A stretch of DNA of 64,000 nucleotides from Gracilimonas halophila (lineage in GTDB: Bacteria; Bacteroidota; Rhodothermia; Balneolales; Balneolaceae): contig NZ_JBHULI010000025.1 in assembly GCF_042684365.1 (NCBI RefSeq), positions 496,001-560,000 of the forward strand, read 5' to 3'. A program made the position numbers and the translations under genes. Positions within the stretch are counted from its first letter, which is position 1. Each line of letters starts with the position of its first letter. The notes beneath the pieces are model-generated. The model searched no databases. It was not told where the DNA came from and was given only the letters and a program-made list of their open reading frames with translations. Below are positions 18,059 through 28,079 of the stretch, piece after piece.

Positions 18059-19456
18059 TTATGCGTTTTGTATTAGTTCGATCTTCAGTTCTCGTAGTTT
18101 CTTACTTAAACCCACTTTATACACATGGGGATTATCAAAGCGTTTATGCTCGTCATTTAGTTTCGAGAGCCTCATCCTGGCATATTCTGCACTTTCCTGA
18201 ACCGTTGGAGGGTCGATCATTATTTCACCTTTATTTACCACGTTATGCAACAGCTCTTCACTTTCCAGCTCTGATACTATTGTAGAGCGATGTGCTATAT
18301 AGGGATGATAGATAACAGAGGGATTCTCTTCATCATTTAGAGCAATGCCGTCACTGTAAAAAGAGCCATCTTCATTAAAATATCTAATGATTTTCTTTGA
18401 ATCCGGAAGGGTAACTTTCTCTTCATTTTCTGAGATCTTAAGCGTAGGCTTTCCGTTGATAGAGCTAAGCTTATAGACTCCGTCAAGAGCGGGATCATCG
18501 TATGCCGTTACTAACTTCGTGCCTACTCCAAAAAGGTCGATAGGAGCACCTTGATCAAGTAAACTCTTGATCAAATGCTCATCCAGTTGATTGGAAGCGG
18601 CAATTTTTACGTATTCAAGGCCGGCATCGTCCATCATCTGCCGGCTTTTACGAGCAAAATATGCAAGGTCGCCACTGTCTAACCGGATCCCGACCAGTTT
18701 ATGCCCTTTTTCTTCCAGCTCTTTTGCTACTTTGATCGCATTTGGGACTCCTTTTTTGAGCGTGCTGTATGTATCAACAAGGAGGATGGAGGAATCGGGA
18801 TAATGTTCGGCATAGGTTCGGAAAGCGGTAAGCTCATCTTCAAAAGATTGTATCCAGGAATGAGCCATGGTTCCGTTTATGGGGATGTCATCCATTTTTC
18901 CAGCCAACACATTTGATGTCCCCTGAAAACCACCAATTACTGAGGCTTTAGAAGCCTGAAGCCCGCCAAGACCCTGAGCTCTTCGAAGCCCGAAGTCTAC
19001 GACGGCATGATCTCCTGCAGCTTGTTTTATGCGGGAGGCTTTAGTGGCGATCAGAGAGGCAAAGTTCAAGGTGTTAAGAAGTACCGTTTCCAGGATCTGA
19101 GCTTCAACAATAGTTCCTTCAACTCTTAAAATAGGTTCATTCGGAAATACGATCTCGCCTTCTTTTACAGAATAGACAGACCCCTTGAATTCGAAATCCT
19201 TTAGGAAACTGAGAAATTCTTCTTTGAATCCCTGCGAACGTAAATACTCCAGTTCTTCGGGGTGAAAGCGGAAATACCGGATGATCTCGAGTAAGTCTCC
19301 GAGACCTGCAAAAACTACATAACCGCCATCGAAGGGAAGGCTGCGAAAGAAATAATCAAAACTTGCTGTTTGTTGGTGGCGCCCGGAAAGGAAATATCCC
19401 TGGGCCATGGTCAATTCGTAAAGGTCGGTGTAAAGCGCGGGTTTTTTTAAGATCAT
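18059..19456 (-). CDS. pncB: Nicotinate phosphoribosyltransferase
   Basis: A 465-residue NAPRTase that makes nicotinate mononucleotide from nicotinate and PRPP in NAD salvage. It has the family N terminus (ALYTDLYELTMAQGYF), the FGLRRAQG motif near residue 158, and the phosphate-binding region VGIRLDSGDLAYF near 236. Length matches the bacterial type-2 form. It opens a three-gene cluster with pncA and an FAD oxidoreductase. Only 54 bp separate it from lpoB, and that gap holds a hairpin terminator, so its promoter is not obvious. Confidence 0.95.
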   Translation of the reverse strand: MILKKPALYTDLYELTMAQGYFLSGRHQQTASFDYFFRSLPFDGGYVVFAGLGDLLEIIRYFRFHPEELEYLRSQGFKEEFLSFLKDFEFKGSVYSVKEGEIVFPNEPILRVEGTIVEAQILETVLLNTLNFASLIATKASRIKQAAGDHAVVDFGLRRAQGLGGLQASKASVIGGFQGTSNVLAGKMDDIPINGTMAHSWIQSFEDELTAFRTYAEHYPDSSILLVDTYSTLKKGVPNAIKVAKELEEKGHKLVGIRLDSGDLAYFARKSRQMMDDAGLEYVKIAASNQLDEHLIKSLLDQGAPIDLFGVGTKLVTAYDDPALDGVYKLSSINGKPTLKISENEEKVTLPDSKKIIRYFNEDGSFYSDGIALNDEENPSVIYHPYIAHRSTIVSELESEELLHNVVNKGEIMIDPPTVQESAEYARMRLSKLNDEHKRFDNPHVYKVGLSKKLRELKIELIQNA

Positions 19457-19465
19457 GAATGTAAA

Positions 19466-19500
19466 ATAAAAAGGCTTTCTGAGAATCAGAAAGCCTAAAG
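19466..19500 (-). terminator. Intrinsic terminator after lpoB
   Basis: A perfect 10-bp stem, GGCTTTCTGA (19473-19482) with TCAGAAAGCC (19486-19495), has a 3-base loop. Read on the minus strand it is followed by a T-rich tail. It separates lpoB from pncB and could also act as an attenuator for pncB. Confidence 0.8.
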
Positions 19501-19510
19501 AAAAAAAGAT

Positions 19511-20116
19511 CTAACCTCTGTAATTCCTTCTTTCGATCAGTTTTTTGATCTTTTTATTCCCGATCCAGACCTTTTGATTGGTTTCAACATTAACCAGCTC
19601 CAGATTAACGGTATAAAAAACAGCCAAGGTACGCCGGTCAGGGGTTTCGTCAACAATAGAGCTTATGTTTCCAATGAGCATAAAGTCGGCGCCCAGTTCC
19701 TGAGCCATTTCTTTCATCGTTTCAAGAGAAGCAAATTCCTGTTGTTCAAGTCTTTCCTGACGAATGTCCTGTCTTTCATCACTGCTGGCTACAACATTTA
19801 CAGAGCCGGAATTGACAAAGGCCCGCTCCATTTCTTTTGTGATAACTTCAGTATCGATGTGTTCCATGCTTTCATTTCGAACATTCCCAACGATCACAAC
19901 CGGAGATTTTTGGTGTTGCCGGTTATGCTGATTGAGCCAAGGTTTGGTAAGTGCATCAGCGATCATTTCCTCTGACACCATACGTGCGTCAGTATCATTC
20001 CATCTGCCTGAAAGGTCAGTAGTTTCAGAAGGATTGATCCGGTTTACTTTACTTGTGGGTCGGCATCCTGATATCAGGAGTCCGAATAGGAGAGTGGATA
20101 GAATTGCGTATTTCAT
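19511..20116 (-). CDS. lpoB: Penicillin-binding protein activator LpoB-like lipoprotein
   Basis: A 201-residue lipoprotein. The start at 20116 gives a clean signal MKYAILSTLLFGLLISGC with the lipid-bearing Cys at 18; an upstream in-frame ATG at 20167 would add an unrelated 17-residue leader. The body has the LpoB fold hallmarks: DLSGRWNDTDARMVSEEMI, an IVGNVRNES segment, and LGADFMLIGNISS near the C terminus. In other bacteria LpoB sits in the outer membrane and activates the PBP1b synthase. It lies directly downstream of a COG3014-type lipoprotein gene, a common pairing, and ends at a strong terminator. Confidence 0.85.
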   Translation of the reverse strand: MKYAILSTLLFGLLISGCRPTSKVNRINPSETTDLSGRWNDTDARMVSEEMIADALTKPWLNQHNRQHQKSPVVIVGNVRNESMEHIDTEVITKEMERAFVNSGSVNVVASSDERQDIRQERLEQQEFASLETMKEMAQELGADFMLIGNISSIVDETPDRRTLAVFYTVNLELVNVETNQKVWIGNKKIKKLIERRNYRG

Positions 20117-20144
20117 AGTGGTGATATTTGAAGTTTTATGATTT

Positions 20145-21482
20145 TTAATAAGAATAAATTGATTCAATGAGTCCCAGTCTGGTTTGGTCTGTAATCTCGA
20201 TGGTTCTTTTTTCTGAATAAAGTATAGCCCCTGAAGCTGATAGATACTGTATCTCTATCTCGTTAACTCCAATTGGCAAGTTGATCACATTCATCCAGGC
20301 CTTGCCGGGCATGGTTTGCCATCCTCTGAGATCCGCTTTTTCTGTACTTTCCTGGCCGATTATCCCTAATACATCAACCAGGAATCCTAAGCCTTTGTTC
20401 TTTTTCCGGACCGAAGAAGCTGCGTAAGATGATCCCGCAGCCTTGAGCGTAGCCCTTAGCAACGAACGAGTATATATAATCGGGATCTTAGCTTTATAAA
20501 CTTCAGCAGATACAGCGTCCATTTCTTCTATAAGCTCCATATCGTATGTTTGTAAAGAATCAGTTATGATACGAATGCTGCTTATCCTGGATCTATAAAG
20601 ATCGATCTTGGGAAGTGAGAATTTTACATAGAAGCTATTATCATTATCTCCATCTAGCCAGAGCCTGAAGTCTTCTTGTTTCTTTATTGGAGCCTGTCCT
20701 GTAAATGCTGTAACTAAGACATTATAAGAATGGGGTTCTCTTATTTTTTCAAGATCATCAATATTTACAGGGGTTTTTTTACTGATTTCTTGTTGCTCCC
20801 TGAGTGCTTTGCCGAGCTTCTCAAATTCGATTCGCGAATCATCAGGTTTTCCTGTCTTTGCATATAAGATAGTTGCCAGATAATGGCTGAACGCGCTATT
20901 CTGAATATTCACTTCACCGGAATTCCAGTCAACCTTTCCCGTAGTATCTTCTCTGGCAAAGGCTTCGGCCAAACCTTTCAACCTTATATCCAGCTGTTCC
21001 ATCTTAAAAGCCATTCTGCGGGTTTCAACCAGTGCGCCTTCCCAGTCATTTTGATGAACATAATTCAAACTTTTAAATGCGTTCAGGTAAATATCCTCAT
21101 ATGGTTCACCATCATAGACCAGGGTATTGTCATTCACTAACATGGCTTTAAAGCCCCGGCTTATACTTTTTGTGTAAGCATCATCTATCAATAATTCTGC
21201 ATTATCAAAGAAAACACTGCTACTGTCAAAATTGCCGGCAAAGTGATGGATCAATCCGGCTTCGAGGTTTTTAAGTACGAGGTCTTTGGATTTGTATATT
21301 TCCTTATCCTCAAACTCTTGCAATAATTTTGAAGATTCTTGATAATTTCCTGAGACAAATGAAGAACGCAGGTCGTGCTGGGCATCATCAAGCACATAGG
21401 CATGGCAACCGGTAAGTAAAATTATTGCACCAATATAAAAGAGATGAAATCCGGCTTTATTTATGATTATCTTGGCACCCAT
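20145..21482 (-). CDS. COG3014-family lipoprotein, LpoB partner
   Basis: A 445-residue protein with lipobox ILLTGC (Cys26). The first half is TPR-like helical repeats (FVSGNYQESSKLLQEFEDKE, and AGNFDSSSVFFDNAELL). The second half is beta-rich, ending in GAILYSEKRTIEITDQTRLG. This layout matches COG3014 proteins found next to lpoB in many Gram-negatives. The gap to lpoB is 28 bp, so the two are co-transcribed. Its role is unknown; the context suggests envelope or peptidoglycan maintenance. Confidence 0.78.
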   Translation of the reverse strand: MGAKIIINKAGFHLFYIGAIILLTGCHAYVLDDAQHDLRSSFVSGNYQESSKLLQEFEDKEIYKSKDLVLKNLEAGLIHHFAGNFDSSSVFFDNAELLIDDAYTKSISRGFKAMLVNDNTLVYDGEPYEDIYLNAFKSLNYVHQNDWEGALVETRRMAFKMEQLDIRLKGLAEAFAREDTTGKVDWNSGEVNIQNSAFSHYLATILYAKTGKPDDSRIEFEKLGKALREQQEISKKTPVNIDDLEKIREPHSYNVLVTAFTGQAPIKKQEDFRLWLDGDNDNSFYVKFSLPKIDLYRSRISSIRIITDSLQTYDMELIEEMDAVSAEVYKAKIPIIYTRSLLRATLKAAGSSYAASSVRKKNKGLGFLVDVLGIIGQESTEKADLRGWQTMPGKAWMNVINLPIGVNEIEIQYLSASGAILYSEKRTIEITDQTRLGLIESIYSY

Positions 21483-21541
21483 TAAGAAATTTTGCCCCTT
21501 ATTTCTAAGGTTTTATGAATTTTGAATTATAACCAATTTAC

Positions 21542-23164
21542 GTGGAAATCAGACCTTTGTTATATCGCATTTTAGTGTTAGCTATTTCCGGATTTATGGT
21601 TTCCTGTGCTACTCCAATTGCACCAACCGGAGGCCCTTCAGATAATAAAGGACCTGTTTTGGAATTCACAGAACCGGAAACAGGCACAACGAATTTTGAA
21701 GGAAAAGTATTTGAGTTTCAGTTTGATGAGTATATAAACAGATCAACGGTGAGAGGAGCAATTACAGTTGAGCCTGATCTTGGTATTGAATACGATATTT
21801 CCTGGAAAAGGAAGAAGATGTTCATTGAATTTGAAGAACCTTTTCCGGATTCGACTACGATCATTATTAAACTGGGAACAGAGATCACAGATACCCGAAA
21901 TAATAAAATCCCCAGCCCAATTACATTAGCCATCTCAACGGGAGATGAGATCGACAGCGGTGAGATATCCGGTAAGATACTTCTTGCTGAAAACGGCCGG
22001 GCTGCGGATGAGCAAAGAATTCTACTTTATCGTCAACCGGTTGACCTTAGCAAACGAGCAAACTATCAGGCACAAACAGATACTTCAGGCAGCTTTAGTT
22101 TTTCATATTTAGCTGAAGGAACTTATAAGGCATTGCTGGTAGATGACAGAAACCGGAATAAGATCTGGGACAGGGAAATTGAAGCAGCATATCCATTTTA
22201 TGAGGAATTTATCAATTTAGAGAAAGATGGGAGTAAGACTCTGGATGTGATATATGCCGTGAGGAAAGATACCACAAAACCCGAACTGCAAGGAGTAGGG
22301 TTGTTTTCCCAGAATAGAATGAGGTTCAGGTTCAGTGAATCTATCCGGTTAACCGACAGTACATCAATACAAGTTTCTGACTCTTCAGGAAATGCATATT
22401 CTTCCGCTTTTCCGCTTTATGTTTCTCCGCGGGAGCGGTTCGTGCTGTTTGCCCAAAGTAGCGAACCGCTGTTGGAAGAAGTAGCATATAGCACAGAAAT
22501 AAAAGGTATTACTGATATGGGAGGGAATGAACCGAGTTCTGCTAGTTTCAGCTTTACCGGAACATCACAGGAAGATACTACCATGCAGCGTATCATTTCA
22601 GTAAATGGTCAGAACGGACTATCACAAACCGACGAGTTTATAGTGACCTATGCAGCTCCCATTACTGAGCCTGAAATAACAGATTCAGTGGTGGTTATAG
22701 AGGGAGATGTGGATTTTGGGGATTGGCCTGAGATCTCGGTAGAAGAAAATAAACTTAAGATAGGTCCACAGCAGGAATGGATAGAAGGTATTAACTATCA
22801 GTTTTTGATCTGGAATCCGGTTACACAAAGAAGAAGTATGTATGAACCGGAAGTCTGGGACTCAACGGAATACGGTGAGATGGAGATAAACATTGAAAAT
22901 GCGGATTCTTCTGATACATATTATGCGAGGATCCTGGGGCCAAATGGAATGGAAGTCGAATTTACCGGCTTTACAGTATCTACGATCATACCCGAACTTT
23001 CGCCTGTTTCCTATACGCTGATCCTTTTTAGGGATGAGAACGATAATCAGAAGTGGGATACAGGTTCTGTTTCTCCATACCAAAGTCCCGAAAAATATTA
23101 TGTACAAAGAAGTATCAATGTTCAGGAAGGATTTATTTCTGAAGTTAATGTTACATTCGAATAA
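21542..23164 (+). CDS. Ig-like (Big_5) domain lipoprotein
   Basis: A 540-residue lipoprotein (lipobox MVSC, Cys22) with a GTG start. Residues about 35-130 form a bacterial Ig-like Big_5 domain (VLEFTEPETGTTNF, then FDEYINRSTVRGAITVEP). Two further beta regions follow, and the segment RNRNKIWDREIEAAYPF is typical of this Bacteroidota family. It is divergent from the COG3014 gene and followed after 2 bp by an MscS channel gene. The function is not established; it may be an envelope-stress or cell-shape protein. Confidence 0.78.
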   Translation: MEIRPLLYRILVLAISGFMVSCATPIAPTGGPSDNKGPVLEFTEPETGTTNFEGKVFEFQFDEYINRSTVRGAITVEPDLGIEYDISWKRKKMFIEFEEPFPDSTTIIIKLGTEITDTRNNKIPSPITLAISTGDEIDSGEISGKILLAENGRAADEQRILLYRQPVDLSKRANYQAQTDTSGSFSFSYLAEGTYKALLVDDRNRNKIWDREIEAAYPFYEEFINLEKDGSKTLDVIYAVRKDTTKPELQGVGLFSQNRMRFRFSESIRLTDSTSIQVSDSSGNAYSSAFPLYVSPRERFVLFAQSSEPLLEEVAYSTEIKGITDMGGNEPSSASFSFTGTSQEDTTMQRIISVNGQNGLSQTDEFIVTYAAPITEPEITDSVVVIEGDVDFGDWPEISVEENKLKIGPQQEWIEGINYQFLIWNPVTQRRSMYEPEVWDSTEYGEMEINIENADSSDTYYARILGPNGMEVEFTGFTVSTIIPELSPVSYTLILFRDENDNQKWDTGSVSPYQSPEKYYVQRSINVQEGFISEVNVTFE

Positions 23165-23166
23165 TC

Positions 23167-24054
23167 ATGAGTGAATTACTAAGCCCATATATAAGCGAAG
23201 TTTGGCACCTGCCCATTTTAATAGGCGGTATCATTTTAATGACCATTGTAGTGGCCTCAGTAACCACGAGGATCATCAATGTGATGATCAGGAAAAATCG
23301 TGAAATAGAAGATAATGCAGATGTCACGAATCTTGTTTTCTTCAAGCGTTCTGTTATTGTTCTTATTTATCTGACAGGTATTAGCTTTGCGATCTACATG
23401 ATCCCACAGCTGCGGGTAATTGCAGCCTCATTGCTGGCCGGTGCCGGATTGTTTGCCATTGCCATAGGTTTTGCGTCTCAGGCTGCTTTAGCAAATGTGA
23501 TCGGCGGATTGTTCATTGTCATGTTCAAACCCTATAAAATAGGTGATCGCATACAGGTTAGAACAGATCTGAGCGGGGTTGTGGAAGATATTAACCTTCG
23601 GCACACCGTAATTAGAAATTTTGAGAACAAACGCATTATCATCCCTAATTCCGTGATCAGCAATGAAGTGGTTGTCAATTCAAATTACGAAGACAACAAG
23701 ATCTGTAAGTGGATCGATATGGGCATTAGTTACGATTCTGATATTGATCTTGCTAAGTCTATTATGAAAGATGAGATCCTGAAACACCCGCTTTTTGTGG
23801 ATAACCGAACGGAAGAACAAATTGAAGAGGGAGAAGACATAGTACCCGTTCGGGTTATTATGATGGGTGAATCTTCCGTTAATTTACGTGCCTGGAGCTG
23901 GGCTGAAAATCCCCCTGATGCATTTGTAATGGGCTGTGACCTGCTTGAAAGCATTAAAAAGCGCTTCGATAAAGAAGGAATTGAAATCCCTTTCCCACAC
24001 AGAACGTTGGTATATAAAAATCCCAAACCTGATTCTTCTGAAGAAATGCCGTAA
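23167..24054 (+). CDS. mscS: Small-conductance mechanosensitive channel, MscS family
   Basis: A 295-residue MscS-family channel. Three membrane segments occupy about residues 10-110. The pore helix region LLAGAGLFAIAIGFASQ is followed by the beta domain signature GLFIVMFKPYKIGDRIQV, and a cytoplasmic cage domain runs to the C terminus. It relieves osmotic pressure. It starts 2 bp after the Ig-like lipoprotein stop codon, so the two are probably one operon. Confidence 0.93.
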   Translation: MSELLSPYISEVWHLPILIGGIILMTIVVASVTTRIINVMIRKNREIEDNADVTNLVFFKRSVIVLIYLTGISFAIYMIPQLRVIAASLLAGAGLFAIAIGFASQAALANVIGGLFIVMFKPYKIGDRIQVRTDLSGVVEDINLRHTVIRNFENKRIIIPNSVISNEVVVNSNYEDNKICKWIDMGISYDSDIDLAKSIMKDEILKHPLFVDNRTEEQIEEGEDIVPVRVIMMGESSVNLRAWSWAENPPDAFVMGCDLLESIKKRFDKEGIEIPFPHRTLVYKNPKPDSSEEMP

Positions 24055-24166
24055 TTCTGAGTAGCAAGAATTTTCAAGGTTTAAAAACATCGTAAACGAA
24101 CATCGATAATCCCTGTTCAAATCCTTATCTTGTGGAACCGCTTCCAAAACATCAAGAAATTTAATT

Positions 24167-27100
24167 ATGTCGGTAGAAACGAAAAAAACATCTTCTAAAA
24201 AAGAATCTGCTTCTTCTAATAACAGGAATGCTGTTCAGGAACCGTATCAGTCAAAGCATAAGGTTCGCTTTGTAACGGCAGCCAGTCTGTTTGACGGTCA
24301 TGATGCCAGTATCAACATTATGCGCCGTATTTTGCAGAGCAGCGGGGCAGAAGTGATCCATTTGGGACACAACCGCTCGGTACATGAGATCGTTAATTGC
24401 GCCATTCAGGAAGATGCCCAGGGTATTGCTATCAGTTCTTATCAGGGCGGGCATGTGGAGTATTTCAAATACATGATCGAGCTGTTGGAAGAACATGGAG
24501 CCGGACATATCAAAGTATTTGGCGGCGGCGGTGGTGTAATAGTTGGGGATGAAATTGAAGACCTCCATAATGCCGGGGTGACCCGTATTTTTTCTGTGGA
24601 AGATGGAAGCAAAATGGGCCTTCAGGGCATGATCAACTTCATGCTGAAAGAATGTGACTATGACCCGCTCTCGGTAGCAAAGCCCGATCATAAAAAAGTA
24701 TTAAAGAAAGATACCATTGCATTAGCTCGTTCCCTCACGGCCATCGAAAATGAAAAAGAGGATATACTTTCCTACAAAGAGGGGAAATTACTGGACGGCA
24801 AAGGTAAAGAAATTGAGATCGGCTCAAAGACCATCCCGCTGGTTGGAATTACCGGGACTGGTGGAGCCGGAAAGAGCTCATTGACAGATGAACTTGTACG
24901 GCGCTTTTTAACCGAATTTGAAGACCTGACCATTGGTATCATTTCCGTAGATCCATCCAAGATCAAAACAGGTGGAGCATTACTTGGCGATCGCATTCGC
25001 ATGAACAGCATTGATACTGAACGGGTATTTATGCGCAGTATGGCAACAAGAGCTTCCAACCGTGCTACAAGTAAGGGATTATTAGGTGCTATTGAATTGT
25101 ATAAAGCCGCAGGATTTGATCTGATCGTTGTAGAAACATCCGGTATTGGTCAGAGTGGGACGGAGATCGTAGAATACACGGATATTCCGATGTATGTAAT
25201 GACCAGCGAATATGGTGCTGCCACTCAGCTGGAGAAGATCAACATGCTGGATCTGGCCGAGTTGGTAGTTCTGAATAAATTTGAGAAAAAAGGCTCGCTG
25301 GATGCGCTCCGCGATATCCGCAAGCAGATGATCCGAAATACCGGTTCATGGCATGCCAAGCAGGAAGACATGCCGGTTTATCCAACCATTGCTGCTCAGT
25401 TCAATGATGAAGGGGTGAACCGTTTGTTCAAGGCATTAGTCGATAAGATCAATGACCGCTATGAAATTGGCTGGGAAACGAAGTTATATAATGATCCAAA
25501 GCCCGCCGAAGATATTCAGGCTCAGGCCATCATCCCCGGAAAAAGAGTGCGTTACCTTTCTGAGATATCTGAAACCGTTAGGGGGTACCACGAGTGGGTA
25601 GAGGAGCAAGTGGAAGTAGCCTCAAAATTAGATCATGTATCCGGAACCATCGATCAGCTCGAGAGCTGGAATCCCGATGAGAAAGAAGTGATGCAGGATA
25701 ACCTTGCCAAGATGAGGGAGCACTGGCTTTCAAAGCTGGATGTACTTCCGAAACGAATTTTAGAAGGATGGGATGAATTGTATGAAGAATATCAGCAGGA
25801 TGAATTTGAAGTTAAGATCCGCGATAAGGTATTCAAGAATAAACTGTTCCGGGAATCACTAAGTGGATTGAAGATCCCCAGAGTTGCTCTTCCCAAAACA
25901 AAGAGTAAGGGAGATCAGCTTAAATTTGCTCTGAAAGAAAATCTTCCGGGATATTTTCCATATACAGCCGGTGTATTTCCATTTAAACGGGAAGGGGAAG
26001 ATCCCACCCGTATGTTTGCCGGAGAGGGAACTCCAGAGCGAACCAACAAGCGATTCCATTATGTTAGTGAAGGCATGCCTGCAGCCCGACTTTCAACAGC
26101 CTTTGATTCGGTAACATTATACGGGGAAGATCCCGGTTACCGCCCTGATATCTACGGTAAGATCGGAAATTCCGGGGTAAGCATCTGTACGCTGGATGAC
26201 ATGAAAAAACTGTACTCAGGATTCGAACTGACATCCCCGAAAACATCAGTATCCATGACCATCAACGGCCCGGCGCCGATGATCCTGGCAATGTTCATGA
26301 ACACCGCCATCGATCAGGAAGTGGAGCGCTATCTCAAGAAAGAAGGAAAGTGGGAAGAGGCAAAGAAAAAGATCAAAGCCTATTTTAAAGATCGTGGAGT
26401 TAAACAACCTGAGTATACAGGTGAGATCCCTGAAGGTAGTGATGCATTTGGATTGTCTACCTTGGGAATTACCGGTGACAATCTTTTGCCGGAAGAAACC
26501 TATGAGAAGATCAAGGAAGAAACCCTTTCGGTAGTTCGGGGAACAGTTCAGGCGGATATCCTCAAAGAAGATCAGGCTCAAAATACCTGTATTTTTTCAA
26601 CAGAATTTGCCCTCAAGATGATGGGGGATATTCAGACATATTTCACTGAACACAAGGTTCGAAATTATTACTCTGTTTCTATTTCAGGTTATCATATTGC
26701 AGAGGCAGGAGCGAACCCGATCACACAGGCTGCTTTTACCCTGGCCAATGGATTTACTTTTGTTGAATATTACCTGGCGCGCGGACTGGATGTGGATGAT
26801 TTTGCCCATAACCTGTCGTTCTTCTTCAGTAATGGTCTTGATCCTGAATATGCAGTTATCGGTCGCGTAGCCCGACGTATTTGGGCTGTAGCGATGAAGA
26901 ACAAGTATGAAGGCAGCAAGCGATCCCAGAAGCTGAAATACCATATTCAAACGAGTGGACGTTCATTGCATGCTCAGGAAATTCAGTTCAACGATATTCG
27001 TACCACGCTGCAGGCCTTGTTAGCCATTTATGACAACTGTAACTCACTGCATACCAATGCTTATGATGAGGCTATCACGACTCCGACCGAGGAATCGGTA

Positions 27101-27640
27101 CGCCGGGCTCTTGCCATTCAGATGATCATCAACAAAGAGATGGGGACGGCGAAAAATGAGAATATCAATCAGGGTTCTTATTTCATCGATGAGCTAACCG
27201 ACCTGGTAGAGGAAGCCATCCTAACTGAGTTCGACCGTATCACCGAGCGTGGTGGTGTGCTGGGCGCGATGGAAAGCATGTATCAGCGGGGTAAGATCCA
27301 GGATGAGTCGTTATACTATGAATCTAAAAAGCATTCCGGCGAGCTGCCTATTATTGGAGTGAATACCTTTCAGAAAGAAGGGGAAGGAGAAGAGGGAGAT
27401 AAAGAGATCGACCTCATTCGTTCAACCGAGGAAGAAAAACGTCAGCAGATCGAGAACCTTGAGCAGTTCTGGAAACGCAACGAGAAAGATGCCGATAAAG
27501 CTATTGAGCGACTTAAAGAAGTAGCCCGGAACAACGGCAATCTGTTTGAAGAACTTATGGAAACCGTTAAAGTTGCTTCCCTGGGGCAGATCTCCCATGC
27601 ACTTTATGAAGTAGGCGGGCAGTATCGTCGTAATATGTGA
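24167..27640 (+). CDS. icmF: Fused isobutyryl-CoA mutase
   Basis: A 1157-residue fusion with three parts: a B12-binding domain (residues about 30-165, motif GHDASINIMRR), a MeaB-like G-protein chaperone (P-loop GTGGAGKSS, Lys236), and an acyl-CoA mutase barrel (about 580-1157). By alignment with methylmalonyl-CoA mutase, the Tyr and Arg that read the methylmalonyl carboxylate are replaced by Phe617 (RMFAGEGTP) and Gln805 (DQAQNTCIF). This is the isobutyryl/butyryl-CoA mutase signature. The enzyme interconverts isobutyryl-CoA and n-butyryl-CoA, linking valine breakdown to fatty acids. The mutase has an insert of charged residues around 725-790. It stands alone with about 110 bp upstream. Confidence 0.93.
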   Translation: MSVETKKTSSKKESASSNNRNAVQEPYQSKHKVRFVTAASLFDGHDASINIMRRILQSSGAEVIHLGHNRSVHEIVNCAIQEDAQGIAISSYQGGHVEYFKYMIELLEEHGAGHIKVFGGGGGVIVGDEIEDLHNAGVTRIFSVEDGSKMGLQGMINFMLKECDYDPLSVAKPDHKKVLKKDTIALARSLTAIENEKEDILSYKEGKLLDGKGKEIEIGSKTIPLVGITGTGGAGKSSLTDELVRRFLTEFEDLTIGIISVDPSKIKTGGALLGDRIRMNSIDTERVFMRSMATRASNRATSKGLLGAIELYKAAGFDLIVVETSGIGQSGTEIVEYTDIPMYVMTSEYGAATQLEKINMLDLAELVVLNKFEKKGSLDALRDIRKQMIRNTGSWHAKQEDMPVYPTIAAQFNDEGVNRLFKALVDKINDRYEIGWETKLYNDPKPAEDIQAQAIIPGKRVRYLSEISETVRGYHEWVEEQVEVASKLDHVSGTIDQLESWNPDEKEVMQDNLAKMREHWLSKLDVLPKRILEGWDELYEEYQQDEFEVKIRDKVFKNKLFRESLSGLKIPRVALPKTKSKGDQLKFALKENLPGYFPYTAGVFPFKREGEDPTRMFAGEGTPERTNKRFHYVSEGMPAARLSTAFDSVTLYGEDPGYRPDIYGKIGNSGVSICTLDDMKKLYSGFELTSPKTSVSMTINGPAPMILAMFMNTAIDQEVERYLKKEGKWEEAKKKIKAYFKDRGVKQPEYTGEIPEGSDAFGLSTLGITGDNLLPEETYEKIKEETLSVVRGTVQADILKEDQAQNTCIFSTEFALKMMGDIQTYFTEHKVRNYYSVSISGYHIAEAGANPITQAAFTLANGFTFVEYYLARGLDVDDFAHNLSFFFSNGLDPEYAVIGRVARRIWAVAMKNKYEGSKRSQKLKYHIQTSGRSLHAQEIQFNDIRTTLQALLAIYDNCNSLHTNAYDEAITTPTEESVRRALAIQMIINKEMGTAKNENINQGSYFIDELTDLVEEAILTEFDRITERGGVLGAMESMYQRGKIQDESLYYESKKHSGELPIIGVNTFQKEGEGEEGDKEIDLIRSTEEEKRQQIENLEQFWKRNEKDADKAIERLKEVARNNGNLFEELMETVKVASLGQISHALYEVGGQYRRNM

Positions 27641-27964
27641 TCACTTATTAACCGGATTTCGGCATTAAGCAGATTGCCACTATCATTTTTCCAGTGTTGA
27701 GTGAATCGGAGACTGAAAAGTTTTAGACTTAGGGAGTCTCTGATTTCCAATGCGGGCAACTCATTCTATTCAAATCAAAACCTGGTACCCATGCTGCAAG
27801 TCGGAGACCAGCCAGGCCTCTTAAATAATTGCTCGTTCAGTATTTATGGTTGGATAGCATTTTTTGTTGGTATTGAGACTTAAGAGATCTTTTGCACAAA
27901 ACTTTCTGATTCTTTGGTAACAGCTCTAAAAAAAAGGCCCATCCTTCATTTCTACCTTTAAAAA

Positions 27965-27974
27965 GTATATACAC
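27965..27974 (-). promoter_or_regulatory. Candidate operator site 1 (GTGTATATAC, inverted)
   Basis: GTATATACAC on the plus strand reads GTGTATATAC on the minus strand. It is one of three similar motifs upstream of the glucan locus. Confidence 0.3.
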
Positions 27975-27998
27975 GCTGATTTTTTTCAAAATATAATC

Positions 27999-28008
27999 GT
28001 GTATAACA
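27999..28008 (+). promoter_or_regulatory. Candidate operator site 2 (GTGTATAACA)
   Basis: A second GTGTATA motif 25 bp after site 1, differing from the palindromic form in its last bases. Confidence 0.25.
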
Positions 28009-28079
28009 TTTCCTTCGCATTCCCATCATAGATCACCTGAAAGGGCTTTTTTAGCCCGTAAAAGCGCTTTTATTTGCAG

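Noticed and set aside
27701..27883. 60-codon frame upstream of the glucan locus
   Set aside because: It covers an imperfect palindrome and shows no protein-like composition or ribosome site.
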